IMG/VR virus record: IMGVR_UViG_3300021137_000121
Span: 1 to 20,968 of that record
DNA: 20,968 bases
DNA from: a virus
Reading direction: 5' to 3' (one strand)
In this document: piece by piece, positions 6,414-14,316 of the stretch
Layout of the letters: the number at the start of each line of letters is the position of its first letter
How positions within the stretch are numbered: the stretch's first letter is position 1
Position numbers and translations under genes: made by a program
Notes under the pieces: model-generated
What the model saw: the letters and a program-made list of their open reading frames with translations, nothing else
What the model was told of the DNA's origin: nothing
The model's database searches: none

Positions 6414-6657
6414 AGAACTACATGATACGTATTCATTTTGGTTTAGGCGTAAGTATAACTTGTCTCCTTTAGATCCTAGGTTTCTTGAATTGACTTCAGA
6501 AGATGTTGAGGCTGAGTTCTGGGCTTATTACTATGTAGATAAGCCGCCAGGTGAAGAATTTGAAGATGATGATTTTGATATTCAGGCCATTATGGATGAT
6601 TTGAATGGTGGTGATATAAATGATGATGAATGGGAAGAATTGATCAATGACCGTTAA
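6373..6657 (+). CDS. Tail assembly chaperone extension (T part of gpG-T), frameshift-translated
   Basis: This frame is open from the stop at 6352-6354 to TAA 6655-6657. It lies +1 (equivalently -2) relative to the 6066 gene. It has no ATG or GTG; the first possible start is TTG 6460, inside the recognisable motif FWFRRKYNLSPLDPRFLELT, which begins upstream of that codon. Coding character continues back through a basic stretch (KAIPKQAKRKGKEL) to about 6373. This is the classic G/GT layout in which a ribosomal frameshift adds a C-terminal domain that binds the tape measure protein. Candidate slip sites are the six-T run at 6369-6374 and GGG-TAA at 6408-6413. It ends 11 bases inside the tape measure gene. 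The exact slip site is not proven. Confidence 0.7.
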   Translation, partial: FVKAIPKQAKRKGKELHDTYSFWFRRKYNLSPLDPRFLELTSEDVEAEFWAYYYVDKPPGEEFEDDDFDIQAIMDDLNGGDINDDEWEELINDR

Positions 6658-9600
6658 AATTAATGTCTCTGCTGATGTATCTGATGTTCAATCTGGACTA
6701 AAGAAAGTCCAAGATTCGGCTGATAAAATCAATAAGTCTTTATCAGGTGAGGTTGATTTTGATTTTAAGCAGGGTAAGGATGATCTAGCTGAATTAGCTG
6801 CCAATGCTAAAAAACTGACTGATCTTTTAGAAAAAGCCAAAAAAAATGGCTCTGATTTATCTGGCGTTGATTTTGATGCGGTCTCTAAAGTATTTGAGGA
6901 AGCAGCCAAATCTGCCGAGGAACTTGATAGGGCACTTGAGTACCTAGGAAAATCTGATGGGTTGTCTAAGGTCGTAAAGAGCTCAAAAGATCTGACTGAA
7001 AACATCAAAAAAGCAACCAGAGAACAAAAGACCTTAAGGGAAGAAAATAGAAAATACATTACTGACCAAGAAAAGTACGATAGAGCAAGAAACTCAGGTG
7101 CTGCAGGATCTAGGCCTTTTAGAAATATTTTACATGAAGATATTTTGGGCGGTGGTTGGCGTAAAGTCGATGTTGATGAAGCAGCAGCAAAGCGTAAAAC
7201 AAGGAATTTTTTTGATTTTGCTGGAATAAAAGTTCCCAAGGATTTATTTGGCAATGGTGATTCTGAAAAAGAAAGGGTAGATGCTGAAAAACAGGCTGAG
7301 AAAGAGCGCATATCTGCTGAGCAAAAAGCTGATAGAGAGCGTCAATCTGCTGCGCAAAGTAATGCTCGAAGAATAGCTGCTGTAGCAGGAGCTGTAGGAA
7401 GCTATGCGGGCAGCATGGGGCAGGGTGGCGGGATAATGGGTTCAGCAGGGCGATTAGCTGGCTCTGGTATTGGTGCTGCTGCTGGAGCAGTGGCTGGTTC
7501 ACTTATCCCTATTCCTGTTGTTGGCTCTATGATTGGTGCAGGCGTTGGTGCTTTTGCAGGAAAGTTACTAGGTGGCGCTGGTTCTGCTGTTGATAGCAAG
7601 GCTGATGATGTTACTGCAGAAGGTGCAATGTATACGGATTTGCGTCATTCATTAGGCGCAACATCCATAGACTTTGAGATGTTGCGCGGTTCAGTTCGTC
7701 ATTTTTCAGAAGGCTTAGGCTTGGCTTATAACGAGTCAGCCAAGTTGGCTAAAGAGTTTGCGCATACCGCTAACCTTAATGGTGAAGACGGCATGAAGGT
7801 TGGCAAGGAGGTGGGCTCTGCTGTCGCTTTTGGTCGCGGCTATGGAATTTCACCTGATCAGTCTGTGCAGTTTATCGCAACTATGCGTCAAATGGGTGTT
7901 ACTCAAGATGATAAGGGTAATCGTAAGCTTGCATTACAAATAGCTGAGTCTGTCAAAAGTGGTGGCACATCGGCAAAAATGGATGAGGTATTAGCTTCAT
8001 TGCAATCTTATGTGCAGACATCGACAAGGCAATCCTTAACTTCTGCTGATGCAGGCGCTTACGCGTCTTTTATGGCTTTGCTGACTGGATCGTCAGTGCC
8101 AGGCATGAAGGGCGATCCTCGCAATGCAGCCGCCACTATGAATGCGGCAGATGAGGCTATGCGACAGGGCGGCGCTCATGGTGAAGCTTCAAAAAATGTT
8201 AGTCTAGCAGCTTATCAGCAGCTATTTGGCAACAACTTTAATGCGTATGATGCTAAATTTGTCAATGAACAAGGTGCATTTAACGATCTTGGTAAATCGT
8301 TTGATAATGTTATTTCTGTGGCTGAGGATCGAGGTGATAAAGGTGAGGCTGATCGATATAGAGAAATGGCTAAGGCCGGTAGGGGCAAGACTGCTTTATC
8401 AGTCAATATGGATTTTCTTGAGAAAGAGTTTGGGCATCAGCCGCTTGGTGAGTTTATTGGTTCTGGTGCAAATCATTTTGGCATGGGTGTTAATCAATTT
8501 TCAGCGCTTAATACTGCCATTAATAAGGTTGGCGGCACAAATAATTTAGAAAAAACTTTATCTGATGCTGGTGTTGATATGAGCAACATGAGTATGGATA
8601 AGGTTTCTTCGCTTGCGGCGCTAGCAACGGGAAGCAAAGATGAATTAAAGGCGCAGGCTAAGAGATTGCAGGGGCTAACTGGTGAAAATAAATTATCAGA
8701 TCCAGAGAGAAGCGCACTAAAGCAAGGGCTGGATGAAGATAACGAAGATAAGATACGTAAATCAGTGCTTAATTTATCATCTAAGCACAATGCATTAGGC
8801 GATAGCGGTGAGAAAGGAAGGCAATTACAAGCCACCGCAGACAATCTTTTACAAGAAATGGCAACAAAACTTGTGCCTTATACGCAAGCAATTAAAGAAG
8901 GCATTACTGAGTTAGTGCGCAATGCTGCGCCTGATTCAGAGTTTGTTAAGCAAATGGATGCTGAGAAGGAAAAGCAAAAGAAGGATGCTGAAAAAGCAAG
9001 TTATTTGGATGCGCAAATTGAAGAAAGAAAAAAGATGGTTGATGATCCGAGTAGATCAAGGGATCATGAAGGTGATATTAATCTTTATAATCATCTTGTT
9101 AAAAAGCGTAAAGAAATTGGTATTCCAACTGAATACAGTGAAATAGATGCGCCTACGCCTTGGGGAAATAAAAAAGACTATACTCAGTATGGGGATAGTA
9201 AGACAAAAGATTCATCTCCTCTTGCCAAAAATCAGTCTGATTTTATAGAAAAAACTAAGTCAGCTGCGGAGCGTGCGGCGACAAAAATTAACAAAGATAC
9301 CGGCTCATCAATTTCAGCATCTGATATACAAGCTCAATGGGGTCTTGAGACTGGATGGGGTAAGTCAGTTCTTTCTGGAACTAATAATCTTGGCAATATT
9401 AAAGCCGGAAATGATTATAAAGGTCGCCATAAAATATTTAATGTAAATGAGGTTGATAAGGATGGTAAGCCTTATAAAACTGATCAGTCTTTTAGGGCTT
9501 ATGATTCATTAGATGATTCTGCTGATGATTATGCTGATTTAATATCAAGAAAATATCTAAATGGAAAGCCAGCTGCTAATGGGGCAGAATTTGCAAAAAG

Positions 9601-10195
9601 GTTAAAGCAGGGTGGTTATGCAACTGATCCAGACTATGAAAGCAAGCTTAGATCTGCAGCTAATAAAATAAATAGTAATAGCAGTATAGCTATTGCTTCC
9701 GAAGACAATAAATCTGCCAAGCCAGAAACAAAAGAAGAGAAGCAGAAAATTGTTAAGGAAGCTGTTAAGGGCAATGATGCTATAAAAAAAATACCCCCCC
9801 AAGAAAAGTTGGCTGATGCGATAGCTATGCCAGAATCTGCCAAGGCCGGCCCTAATGATCCTTATGATATTAATCAGACATTTCCATCTAATGAAGTAGA
9901 CAAGGCTTTAGATCCAAATCGTACATTTGAAAGAAATCAGATTGATGATGCGCTTGATCCTAATAGAAATTTTGAGCGTAATCAGATTGATGATGCACTT
10001 GGTAAATCAGCTGACTCAGATGGAAAGCTTCCGAAAGGCACTGTAATGGGCTCTTCAGGACAGCCTATTGCTCAAACGATTACCCATAAAATGGAAGGCA
10101 AGGTAACTCTTTATGATCCTTCTGGAAATCAAGTAGCAGATCCCGTATTAATGGCATCGGTTGGAATGCCTGTGGCCTCAGGTATGCCAAGATGA
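6647..10195 (+). CDS. Tail tape measure protein with GH73-like glucosaminidase domain
   Basis: A 1182-residue protein, the longest in the window, following the chaperone pair and overlapping it by 11 bases. GGGAAG lies about 9 bases before ATG. It sets tail length and is ejected during infection. Layout: residues 1-240 are helical and charged; 244-315 are a glycine/alanine-rich hydrophobic stretch (GSGIGAAAGAVAGSLIPIP...) of the kind thought to enter the membrane; a long helical middle follows. About 855-1003 forms a FlgJ/GH73-type glucosaminidase: SASDIQAQWGLETGWGKS with Glu901 as the likely catalytic acid, NLGNIKAG, FRAYDSLDDSADDYADLI and RLKQGGYATDPDYESKL. Near the C-terminus (1071-1118) are three short repeats, consensus DPNRxFERNQIDDAL. 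The muralytic domain would locally open the peptidoglycan during DNA entry. Confidence 0.9.
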   Translation: MTVKINVSADVSDVQSGLKKVQDSADKINKSLSGEVDFDFKQGKDDLAELAANAKKLTDLLEKAKKNGSDLSGVDFDAVSKVFEEAAKSAEELDRALEYLGKSDGLSKVVKSSKDLTENIKKATREQKTLREENRKYITDQEKYDRARNSGAAGSRPFRNILHEDILGGGWRKVDVDEAAAKRKTRNFFDFAGIKVPKDLFGNGDSEKERVDAEKQAEKERISAEQKADRERQSAAQSNARRIAAVAGAVGSYAGSMGQGGGIMGSAGRLAGSGIGAAAGAVAGSLIPIPVVGSMIGAGVGAFAGKLLGGAGSAVDSKADDVTAEGAMYTDLRHSLGATSIDFEMLRGSVRHFSEGLGLAYNESAKLAKEFAHTANLNGEDGMKVGKEVGSAVAFGRGYGISPDQSVQFIATMRQMGVTQDDKGNRKLALQIAESVKSGGTSAKMDEVLASLQSYVQTSTRQSLTSADAGAYASFMALLTGSSVPGMKGDPRNAAATMNAADEAMRQGGAHGEASKNVSLAAYQQLFGNNFNAYDAKFVNEQGAFNDLGKSFDNVISVAEDRGDKGEADRYREMAKAGRGKTALSVNMDFLEKEFGHQPLGEFIGSGANHFGMGVNQFSALNTAINKVGGTNNLEKTLSDAGVDMSNMSMDKVSSLAALATGSKDELKAQAKRLQGLTGENKLSDPERSALKQGLDEDNEDKIRKSVLNLSSKHNALGDSGEKGRQLQATADNLLQEMATKLVPYTQAIKEGITELVRNAAPDSEFVKQMDAEKEKQKKDAEKASYLDAQIEERKKMVDDPSRSRDHEGDINLYNHLVKKRKEIGIPTEYSEIDAPTPWGNKKDYTQYGDSKTKDSSPLAKNQSDFIEKTKSAAERAATKINKDTGSSISASDIQAQWGLETGWGKSVLSGTNNLGNIKAGNDYKGRHKIFNVNEVDKDGKPYKTDQSFRAYDSLDDSADDYADLISRKYLNGKPAANGAEFAKRLKQGGYATDPDYESKLRSAANKINSNSSIAIASEDNKSAKPETKEEKQKIVKEAVKGNDAIKKIPPQEKLADAIAMPESAKAGPNDPYDINQTFPSNEVDKALDPNRTFERNQIDDALDPNRNFERNQIDDALGKSADSDGKLPKGTVMGSSGQPIAQTITHKMEGKVTLYDPSGNQVADPVLMASVGMPVASGMPR
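9857..10000 (+). repeat. Three tandem coding repeats in tape measure C-terminus
   Basis: The units are 9857-9910 (DPYDINQTFPSNEVDKAL, diverged, 18 codons), 9911-9955 (DPNRTFERNQIDDAL) and 9956-10000 (DPNRNFERNQIDDAL). The last two are 15 codons each and differ by one residue, but they differ at several third codon positions, so the duplication is not very recent and the protein sequence appears conserved. Confidence 0.85.
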
Positions 10196-11682
10196 GAGTC
10201 TATGAGCCAAAGGTAGAAGTGAGGCTAGTAAAAGCCATAAATAGAAAAGAAATTATTCCGACTGTTCCTGTTGTTGCAAAGCGCTACGGCGATTCTTTAA
10301 AAGCTATCGATTTAACACCTTATCTAGGTGAGAATGGGGGCGTACATATATCTAAAGGCATTCGTGAGCCTGCAGGTGCTTGGTCTGTTACTATTTGTGA
10401 TAAGCCTCATGCAGTTAGCGATAAGAGTCAAAAGTCCTTATTTGAAACGATTTATGCCTTAGTAGAGCCTATGGATTTAATCGAGATTCGTATGGCGCAT
10501 GATCCTTATACTTACCGTGATGATGTGAAGCATACCACGGGTCTGCCTGTAGTTATGCGCGGCTTTGTGTCAATGGTAACGCGCAATGAAATTATGTCAG
10601 GTGGTAAGCCTACCAGGACAGTGACTATTTCTGGTCAGGATTTTGGTAAGATTCTTCAAATAATTCAGATTTTTTATTTAAACAACTCAATGGTTGGTGA
10701 CAACATTTTAAGTGAGTTTGCTTTTTTTCAAAAATATGGGGTTGATGCAAAGATTAAGCCGGCTATTGATTTTGTTGCTGATGTCCTTAATGGTATTCTT
10801 AACCCTTATTTGGCAAAATTAACAGCACTTGCTAATGGGAAAAGCATTGGTGCGGATGTTGTCAATGTCATTACGCCTAATGTCACTATAGAGGGCTCTA
10901 TATCTCCTAAAGTAGTTTCTAGTAAAGTTAATGTGTCTTTATATCAGCTATTGGTCTCTGTGCTAGATATAGGCGCATTCAATGAGTTATTTATTGAAGA
11001 TACCGATGGTGGCATAGCCTTAACCGTTCGTCCTGCGCCCTTTTTAGATGTAGATGGCAATCCTATTCAAGGTCATGCGCCCGACTCTATTCAAATTGAT
11101 TCTACGGATATAGTTGCCATCAATGTATCAAGGTCTGATGCGGGTGTAGCCAATTACTATTGGGCTCAATGTGCGCCTTGGGCATTAACCAGCAATGAAG
11201 ATCAAAAGGCGGCAGCCTCGGTGGGCGATAAGTCTACGTTCATTTTGTATGATTACCTAAACTGTATGCAAGCTTATTATGGTGTTAGGAAAATGGAGGT
11301 TGAAATATCACTAGGTCCGCCTTCTTATTCATGGTCTGATGCAATAAGAGCAACGCAAGCAGATTCGCAAACTTCATCATTGTCAGCTTGGATAGTTAGT
11401 AGGCGGAAAATCTTATCATCGATTAATAAAGATAATGTGATATTTGAAAGTGGCTCATTACGCCTTAGAGGCAATGAGCGCATTAAGGCAGGGATGCAAT
11501 TAAATATAAGTCGTGGAAATAAAATGTATTCCAGCTATTACGTTACCAAAGTAGATCATGAGTTTGTGCCTTTTCAGGGTTTTTATACTACTGTTACGGT
11601 TGAAAGAGGTACGAGTTTTATAACGCGCTCCCAAAGTGATCAGCTTACTTATTTTTTAGAAATTGATGGCAAGGGGGTGTGA
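10192..11682 (+). CDS. Baseplate hub protein (gp27 / late control gpD-like)
   Basis: A 496-residue protein starting at the ATG that overlaps the tape measure stop (ATGA). Hub proteins (T4 gp27, P2 gpD, Mu gp44) form a trimer at the tail tip between tube and spike. Sequence support: the N-terminal beta region has TPYLGENGGVHISKGIREPAG, ICDKP and LVEPMDLIEIRMAHDPY. It is followed by GFVSMVTRNEIMSGGKPTRT and VTISGQDFGKILQ, the latter typical of hub first domains. The C-terminal part has GSLRLRGNERIKAGMQLNI and YYVTKVDHEFVPFQGFYTTVTVERG, as in the closing barrel of hub proteins. The next gene encodes the spike, the usual partner. The order tape measure, hub, spike is the standard myophage order. 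Confidence 0.82.
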   Translation: MRVYEPKVEVRLVKAINRKEIIPTVPVVAKRYGDSLKAIDLTPYLGENGGVHISKGIREPAGAWSVTICDKPHAVSDKSQKSLFETIYALVEPMDLIEIRMAHDPYTYRDDVKHTTGLPVVMRGFVSMVTRNEIMSGGKPTRTVTISGQDFGKILQIIQIFYLNNSMVGDNILSEFAFFQKYGVDAKIKPAIDFVADVLNGILNPYLAKLTALANGKSIGADVVNVITPNVTIEGSISPKVVSSKVNVSLYQLLVSVLDIGAFNELFIEDTDGGIALTVRPAPFLDVDGNPIQGHAPDSIQIDSTDIVAINVSRSDAGVANYYWAQCAPWALTSNEDQKAAASVGDKSTFILYDYLNCMQAYYGVRKMEVEISLGPPSYSWSDAIRATQADSQTSSLSAWIVSRRKILSSINKDNVIFESGSLRLRGNERIKAGMQLNISRGNKMYSSYYVTKVDHEFVPFQGFYTTVTVERGTSFITRSQSDQLTYFLEIDGKGV

Positions 11683-12503
11683 TGTTTTCTTTAGCAAGAG
11701 TGGTTAATATTCATCCAGAGTCTAATTCAGTTGATGTTGAGTTTATGGATGATGGCAGGCGTGTTTCTGGTGTTCAATGTATGGCTAATACTGCAGGTAC
11801 AGATTTTGGCAATGCTGATTTATCAATGCCCGACTCAGTTGGTTATGGAACTCCAATAAGCAAAACCAGAAATATTATTGCCGTAGTTGGCTTTGTAAAT
11901 AGCTTTCCTATTGTTATGGGTTTCTTGTTTCCCGAAGTGACTCAGTGTCTATTTAGTGACATTAATCGCAAGATATATCGTCATGCCTCTGATGTTTATT
12001 ATTCAATTGATGGGGCTGGAAATACTGAGTTTGTGCATCCATCGGGGGCGTTTGTGCGCTTTGGTGTCACACCTGCACATGAGGATTTAACCGGTAAAGA
12101 TTATGATAATCTTTGGAAAATAAGCCGAAACACCGATAAAGCAGTTCATATACATATAGAGCAAGCGGCAGGAAAGGCTTCTATAGATATTGATCCAGCT
12201 GGTAATATCTCAATCGCTAATGCAGGCAATTCAACGATTGCTACGACTGGTGATATATCAATGTCAGCAGGTGGCAATATATCCTTGGCCGCTAAAGGAA
12301 GCTTGTCTATATCAGCAAAAGGCGGCATTTCATCAACAGCTTCAGGAAGCATGGCCATAAAAGCAGCCGCCATTGAAACAACAAGTTCTATGCACATCAC
12401 TGGAGGCATTACTTCTGATGCCGATGTTGTGGCGGGTGGCATTAGTTTAATGAAACATACGCATGGTGATGCTCAAGGTGGCAGGACAAGCCTGCCATCA
12501 TAA
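11682..12503 (+). CDS. Baseplate spike protein (gpV / gp45-like) with beta-helix and His-x-His tip
   Basis: A 273-residue protein. Start ATG 11682 is chosen because AAGGGGG (11671-11677) is 4 bases upstream; the GTG just before it (11679) is also in frame. An N-terminal OB-like domain (about residues 1-90) runs from SLARVVNIHPESNSVDVEFMDDG to a VVGFVNSFPIVMGFL strand. From about 140 to 250 lies a regular series of short strands (GNISIANAG, GDISMSAGGNISLAAKG, GSLSISAKGG) as in triple-stranded beta-helix spikes. The end, MKHTHGDAQGGRTSLP, carries His259 and His261, the HxH pattern by which Mu gp45 and P2 gpV bind an iron ion at the membrane-piercing tip. The protein forms a trimer on the hub. 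Confidence 0.9.
   Translation: MFSLARVVNIHPESNSVDVEFMDDGRRVSGVQCMANTAGTDFGNADLSMPDSVGYGTPISKTRNIIAVVGFVNSFPIVMGFLFPEVTQCLFSDINRKIYRHASDVYYSIDGAGNTEFVHPSGAFVRFGVTPAHEDLTGKDYDNLWKISRNTDKAVHIHIEQAAGKASIDIDPAGNISIANAGNSTIATTGDISMSAGGNISLAAKGSLSISAKGGISSTASGSMAIKAAAIETTSSMHITGGITSDADVVAGGISLMKHTHGDAQGGRTSLPS
12479..12497 (+). other. GC-rich hairpin at end of spike gene
   Basis: TGGCAGG (12479-12485) pairs with CCTGCCA (12491-12497) around the loop ACAAG. It lies over the last codons of the spike gene and is followed by TCATAATTGATT rather than a T-run. It might pause or partly terminate transcription at this gene boundary, but an efficient intrinsic terminator is not supported. Confidence 0.35.
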
Positions 12504-12565
12504 TTGATTAATCAAAATACAAAATTTAAGTTCCATGTCATAGGTCGTGACAGCATAGTCACTCT
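12504..12565. promoter_or_regulatory. Intergenic leader inside the baseplate block
   Basis: A 62-base gap in an otherwise gapless block. It holds the palindrome TTGATTAATCAA (12504-12515), AATTTAA (12523-12529), and the 13-mer GGTCGTGACAGCA shared with 3228-3240. No Shine-Dalgarno sequence is visible before ATG 12566. A second promoter or a translational control site is inferred from this; no convincing -35/-10 pair was found. Confidence 0.45.
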
Positions 12566-12571
12566 ATGACA
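12536..12571 (+). other. Hairpin that encloses the start codon of the 12566 gene
   Basis: TGTCATAG (12536-12543) pairs with CTATGACA (12564-12571). Inside, after a GTC bulge, GTGAC (12547-12551) pairs with GTCAC (12558-12562) around the loop AGCATA. The start codon ATG (12566-12568) lies in the outer stem and the shared 13-mer forms the 5' half of the inner stem. The fold suggests translation of the next gene could be limited unless the stem is opened; this is inference. Confidence 0.5.
12543..12555 (+). repeat. Copy 2 of intergenic 13-mer GGTCGTGACAGCA
   Basis: Identical to positions 3228-3240. It ends 10 bases before ATG 12566, closer than copy 1 is to its gene. A 12-of-13 match also occurs inside coding sequence at 17381-17393. 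Confidence 0.6.
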
Positions 12572-13720
12572 ACGCCACAGCAAAAATCTTCTGATCGCCC
12601 TATAAGCTTTATTCTTCATAATATGGCTAAGGGTACTGAGCCTGTTGAAATGAGGCTGGTTATTCGCCCTGAGGACTTGACGCGAACAGATCAGTCACGT
12701 CTTACAACAACTCAAACATTAGGAGGCGCTTGGGGTGATAATTTTGGTCGTGGTATCCCTACTGTGCAATTATCAGGCACAACAGGCTGGGGCTCTGGAG
12801 GACTTCCAGACGGCTTAGTAATATTTCAAGCCCTGTATGAACAAATTTTTATGCAATGGCATGCTCAGCGTGAAGAGGCGCTTAAAATTGCACTTGATCC
12901 GGATAAAGTTAAATTAATCTTTGCTGATTATTTGGATAATTTTATTTATGTAGTTGCTCCGCAAAACTTTGTATTACGTCGCAATAAATCTAGGCCGTTA
13001 TTATCTCAGTATCAAATTAATTTGACTTGGTTGTCTGATGATGTGGCAGAAACAATGAAAGCTGTGGCTGCTTCTTCATCATCTGGGGCAATGAGTGATA
13101 TTGAGAAAAGTGCTTTAGATTCTATCCTTAGCTCTATTGATGATATTAGTTCGTTTATTTCATCTAATATTTCCTCGGTTCTTGGCACAATAAAAGGAGT
13201 ATTTGACGGCTTGGTTGCTATTGCTGCTAAAGCTCTTAATGCTGTTCAAAGAGTTTTAAAAGCAGGGATGGGTATTGTTAATGCAGTAACATCTGGCTTA
13301 TTAGGTATTGCCAGCAGTCTTATGAGGGCTGCGGCTAATGTCACCTCTATGATTCGTTCTGTTATGAGCTTTCCTCAAGTAGTTATGGCTCAATTTCAGC
13401 GCCTAACTGCAGCATTTGAAAACGCTTTTTGTGTTTTAACCAATGTTTTTACGCCTAGAAAATTCTTACCTAATTATAGTGGGCTATATGGATCATCTAA
13501 CTGTTCTTCAACGGCAGGTGGATCTCCAATATCAATTTACAATACTGAAAATCCATTTCCTACCTTGTTCCCGGTTAAAGCATCTGCTTATAGCATGTCT
13601 ACGCCAGCCAGCGCTTCATTGGGGCGACTTACAACTATTGATCCCGTTCTAAATCCAATGCCTATTACTCGACTGAGTGGTGACATGAAGGCTGTTGGCG
13701 GCATAACGATAAACGCATGA
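12566..13720 (+). CDS. Tail/baseplate protein between spike and gp25-like genes
   Basis: A 384-residue protein. The N-terminal 165 residues are a beta-rich domain: PISFILHNMAKGTEPVEMRLVI, then PEDLTRTDQSRLTTTQTLGG, then GRGIPTVQLSGTTGWG, and later DYLDNFIYVVAPQNFVLRRN. It resembles the tube-associated N-domain of XkdP/LysM-type baseplate proteins. Residues about 185-300 are long hydrophobic-amphipathic helices (IKGVFDGLVAIAAKALNAVQRVL and following). The last 80 residues hold three cysteines and are Pro/Ser-rich. No true LysM is seen here; a LysM-like domain is in the next gene, overlapping by ATGA. It probably sits at the tube-baseplate junction. No clear ribosome-binding site precedes its ATG, which lies in a hairpin, so it may be translated in a regulated way. 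Confidence 0.65.
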   Translation: MTTPQQKSSDRPISFILHNMAKGTEPVEMRLVIRPEDLTRTDQSRLTTTQTLGGAWGDNFGRGIPTVQLSGTTGWGSGGLPDGLVIFQALYEQIFMQWHAQREEALKIALDPDKVKLIFADYLDNFIYVVAPQNFVLRRNKSRPLLSQYQINLTWLSDDVAETMKAVAASSSSGAMSDIEKSALDSILSSIDDISSFISSNISSVLGTIKGVFDGLVAIAAKALNAVQRVLKAGMGIVNAVTSGLLGIASSLMRAAANVTSMIRSVMSFPQVVMAQFQRLTAAFENAFCVLTNVFTPRKFLPNYSGLYGSSNCSSTAGGSPISIYNTENPFPTLFPVKASAYSMSTPASASLGRLTTIDPVLNPMPITRLSGDMKAVGGITINA

Positions 13721-14316
13721 CCTTAGTAGCTGCGCCTAATGTTCGCTATGTCACTATAAATTATGGTGACGATCTTAGACAAATATCTTTGCGTGAGCTA
13801 GGGGACGCCTCTAATTGGGTGTCTTTGGTCGTTATTAATGACCTTAAGCCGCCTTATATTTCTGACAAAGCAAGCAATGGAGTTCTTGCTTATGGTGATG
13901 CAATTAAGATTCCTGCGCCTTCATCTTATATTGATGCGAGCGCAGATCCTATTGCTGTTTTTAGCATCGATATTTTTGCTTCAAAAAAGAAACTATCAGC
14001 CGTTAATGGTGATTTAGCGGTGGTCAGTGGTCTGGCTAATTTATACCAGGCATTAGCTTTGCATGTTGATGTAGATAAAAAAGAACTGGGTTTTCATCCA
14101 GAGTTTGGTTGTTATGTGCGCTCCGTTATGGGTGCAATGAATGGCCCTATGGCGGGTCAATTAGCTGCATTTTATGTGAAGTCTGCGCTTATTGAAGATT
14201 CTCGCGTTGATTATGTTTCTGCGTGCACTGCAACAGTGATAGGCGATGTCATTAATGTGAGTGCAACGGTTGTGCCCATATCTGGGAAGCCTATTGATTT
14301 ATTACTGGTGATATAA
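13717..14316 (+). CDS. Baseplate wedge protein: LysM-like (gpX) plus gp25/gpW fusion
   Basis: A 199-residue protein. Residues about 8-68 (VRYVTINYGDDLRQISLREL, NWVSLVVINDLKPPYI, AYGDAIKIPAP) match the LysM-like fold of tail protein X. Residues about 82-199 are gp25-like: GDLAVVSGLANLYQALALHV, then GFHPEFGCYVRSVMGA, then YVKSALIEDSRVDYVSA and a final beta pair. The gp25 (P2 gpW, Mu gp46) protein belongs to the wedge that links hub and sheath and is needed to start sheath assembly. It overlaps the upstream gene by ATGA and is directly followed by baseplate J, its usual neighbour. The fusion order suggests the gpX-like part holds the wedge to the hub or tube. Confidence 0.82.
   Translation: MTLVAAPNVRYVTINYGDDLRQISLRELGDASNWVSLVVINDLKPPYISDKASNGVLAYGDAIKIPAPSSYIDASADPIAVFSIDIFASKKKLSAVNGDLAVVSGLANLYQALALHVDVDKKELGFHPEFGCYVRSVMGAMNGPMAGQLAAFYVKSALIEDSRVDYVSACTATVIGDVINVSATVVPISGKPIDLLLVI

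Noticed and set aside
6460-6657. Stand-alone 65-residue gene starting at TTG 6460
   Set aside because: The TTG lies inside a conserved-looking motif that begins upstream in the same open frame, there is no ribosome-binding site, and the G/GT frameshift arrangement explains the frame better.
6688-7599. Reverse-strand open frames across the first part of the tape measure gene
   Set aside because: Serine/leucine/proline-rich translations without start signals, opposite a strongly coding forward gene; mirror frames of its codon usage.
8494-8844. Reverse-strand 116-codon frame in the tape measure gene
   Set aside because: Shadow frame, Ser/Leu-rich, not supported by context.
9781-9800. A7 and C7 homopolymer runs in the tape measure gene as a phase-variation switch or frameshift site
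   Set aside because: The frame is continuous across the runs and a shift in either direction gives no recognisable alternative product; at most a sequencing-error hotspot.
12146-12442. Reverse-strand frame opposite the spike beta-helix
   Set aside because: Its repetitive composition mirrors the forward repeats; no start signal.
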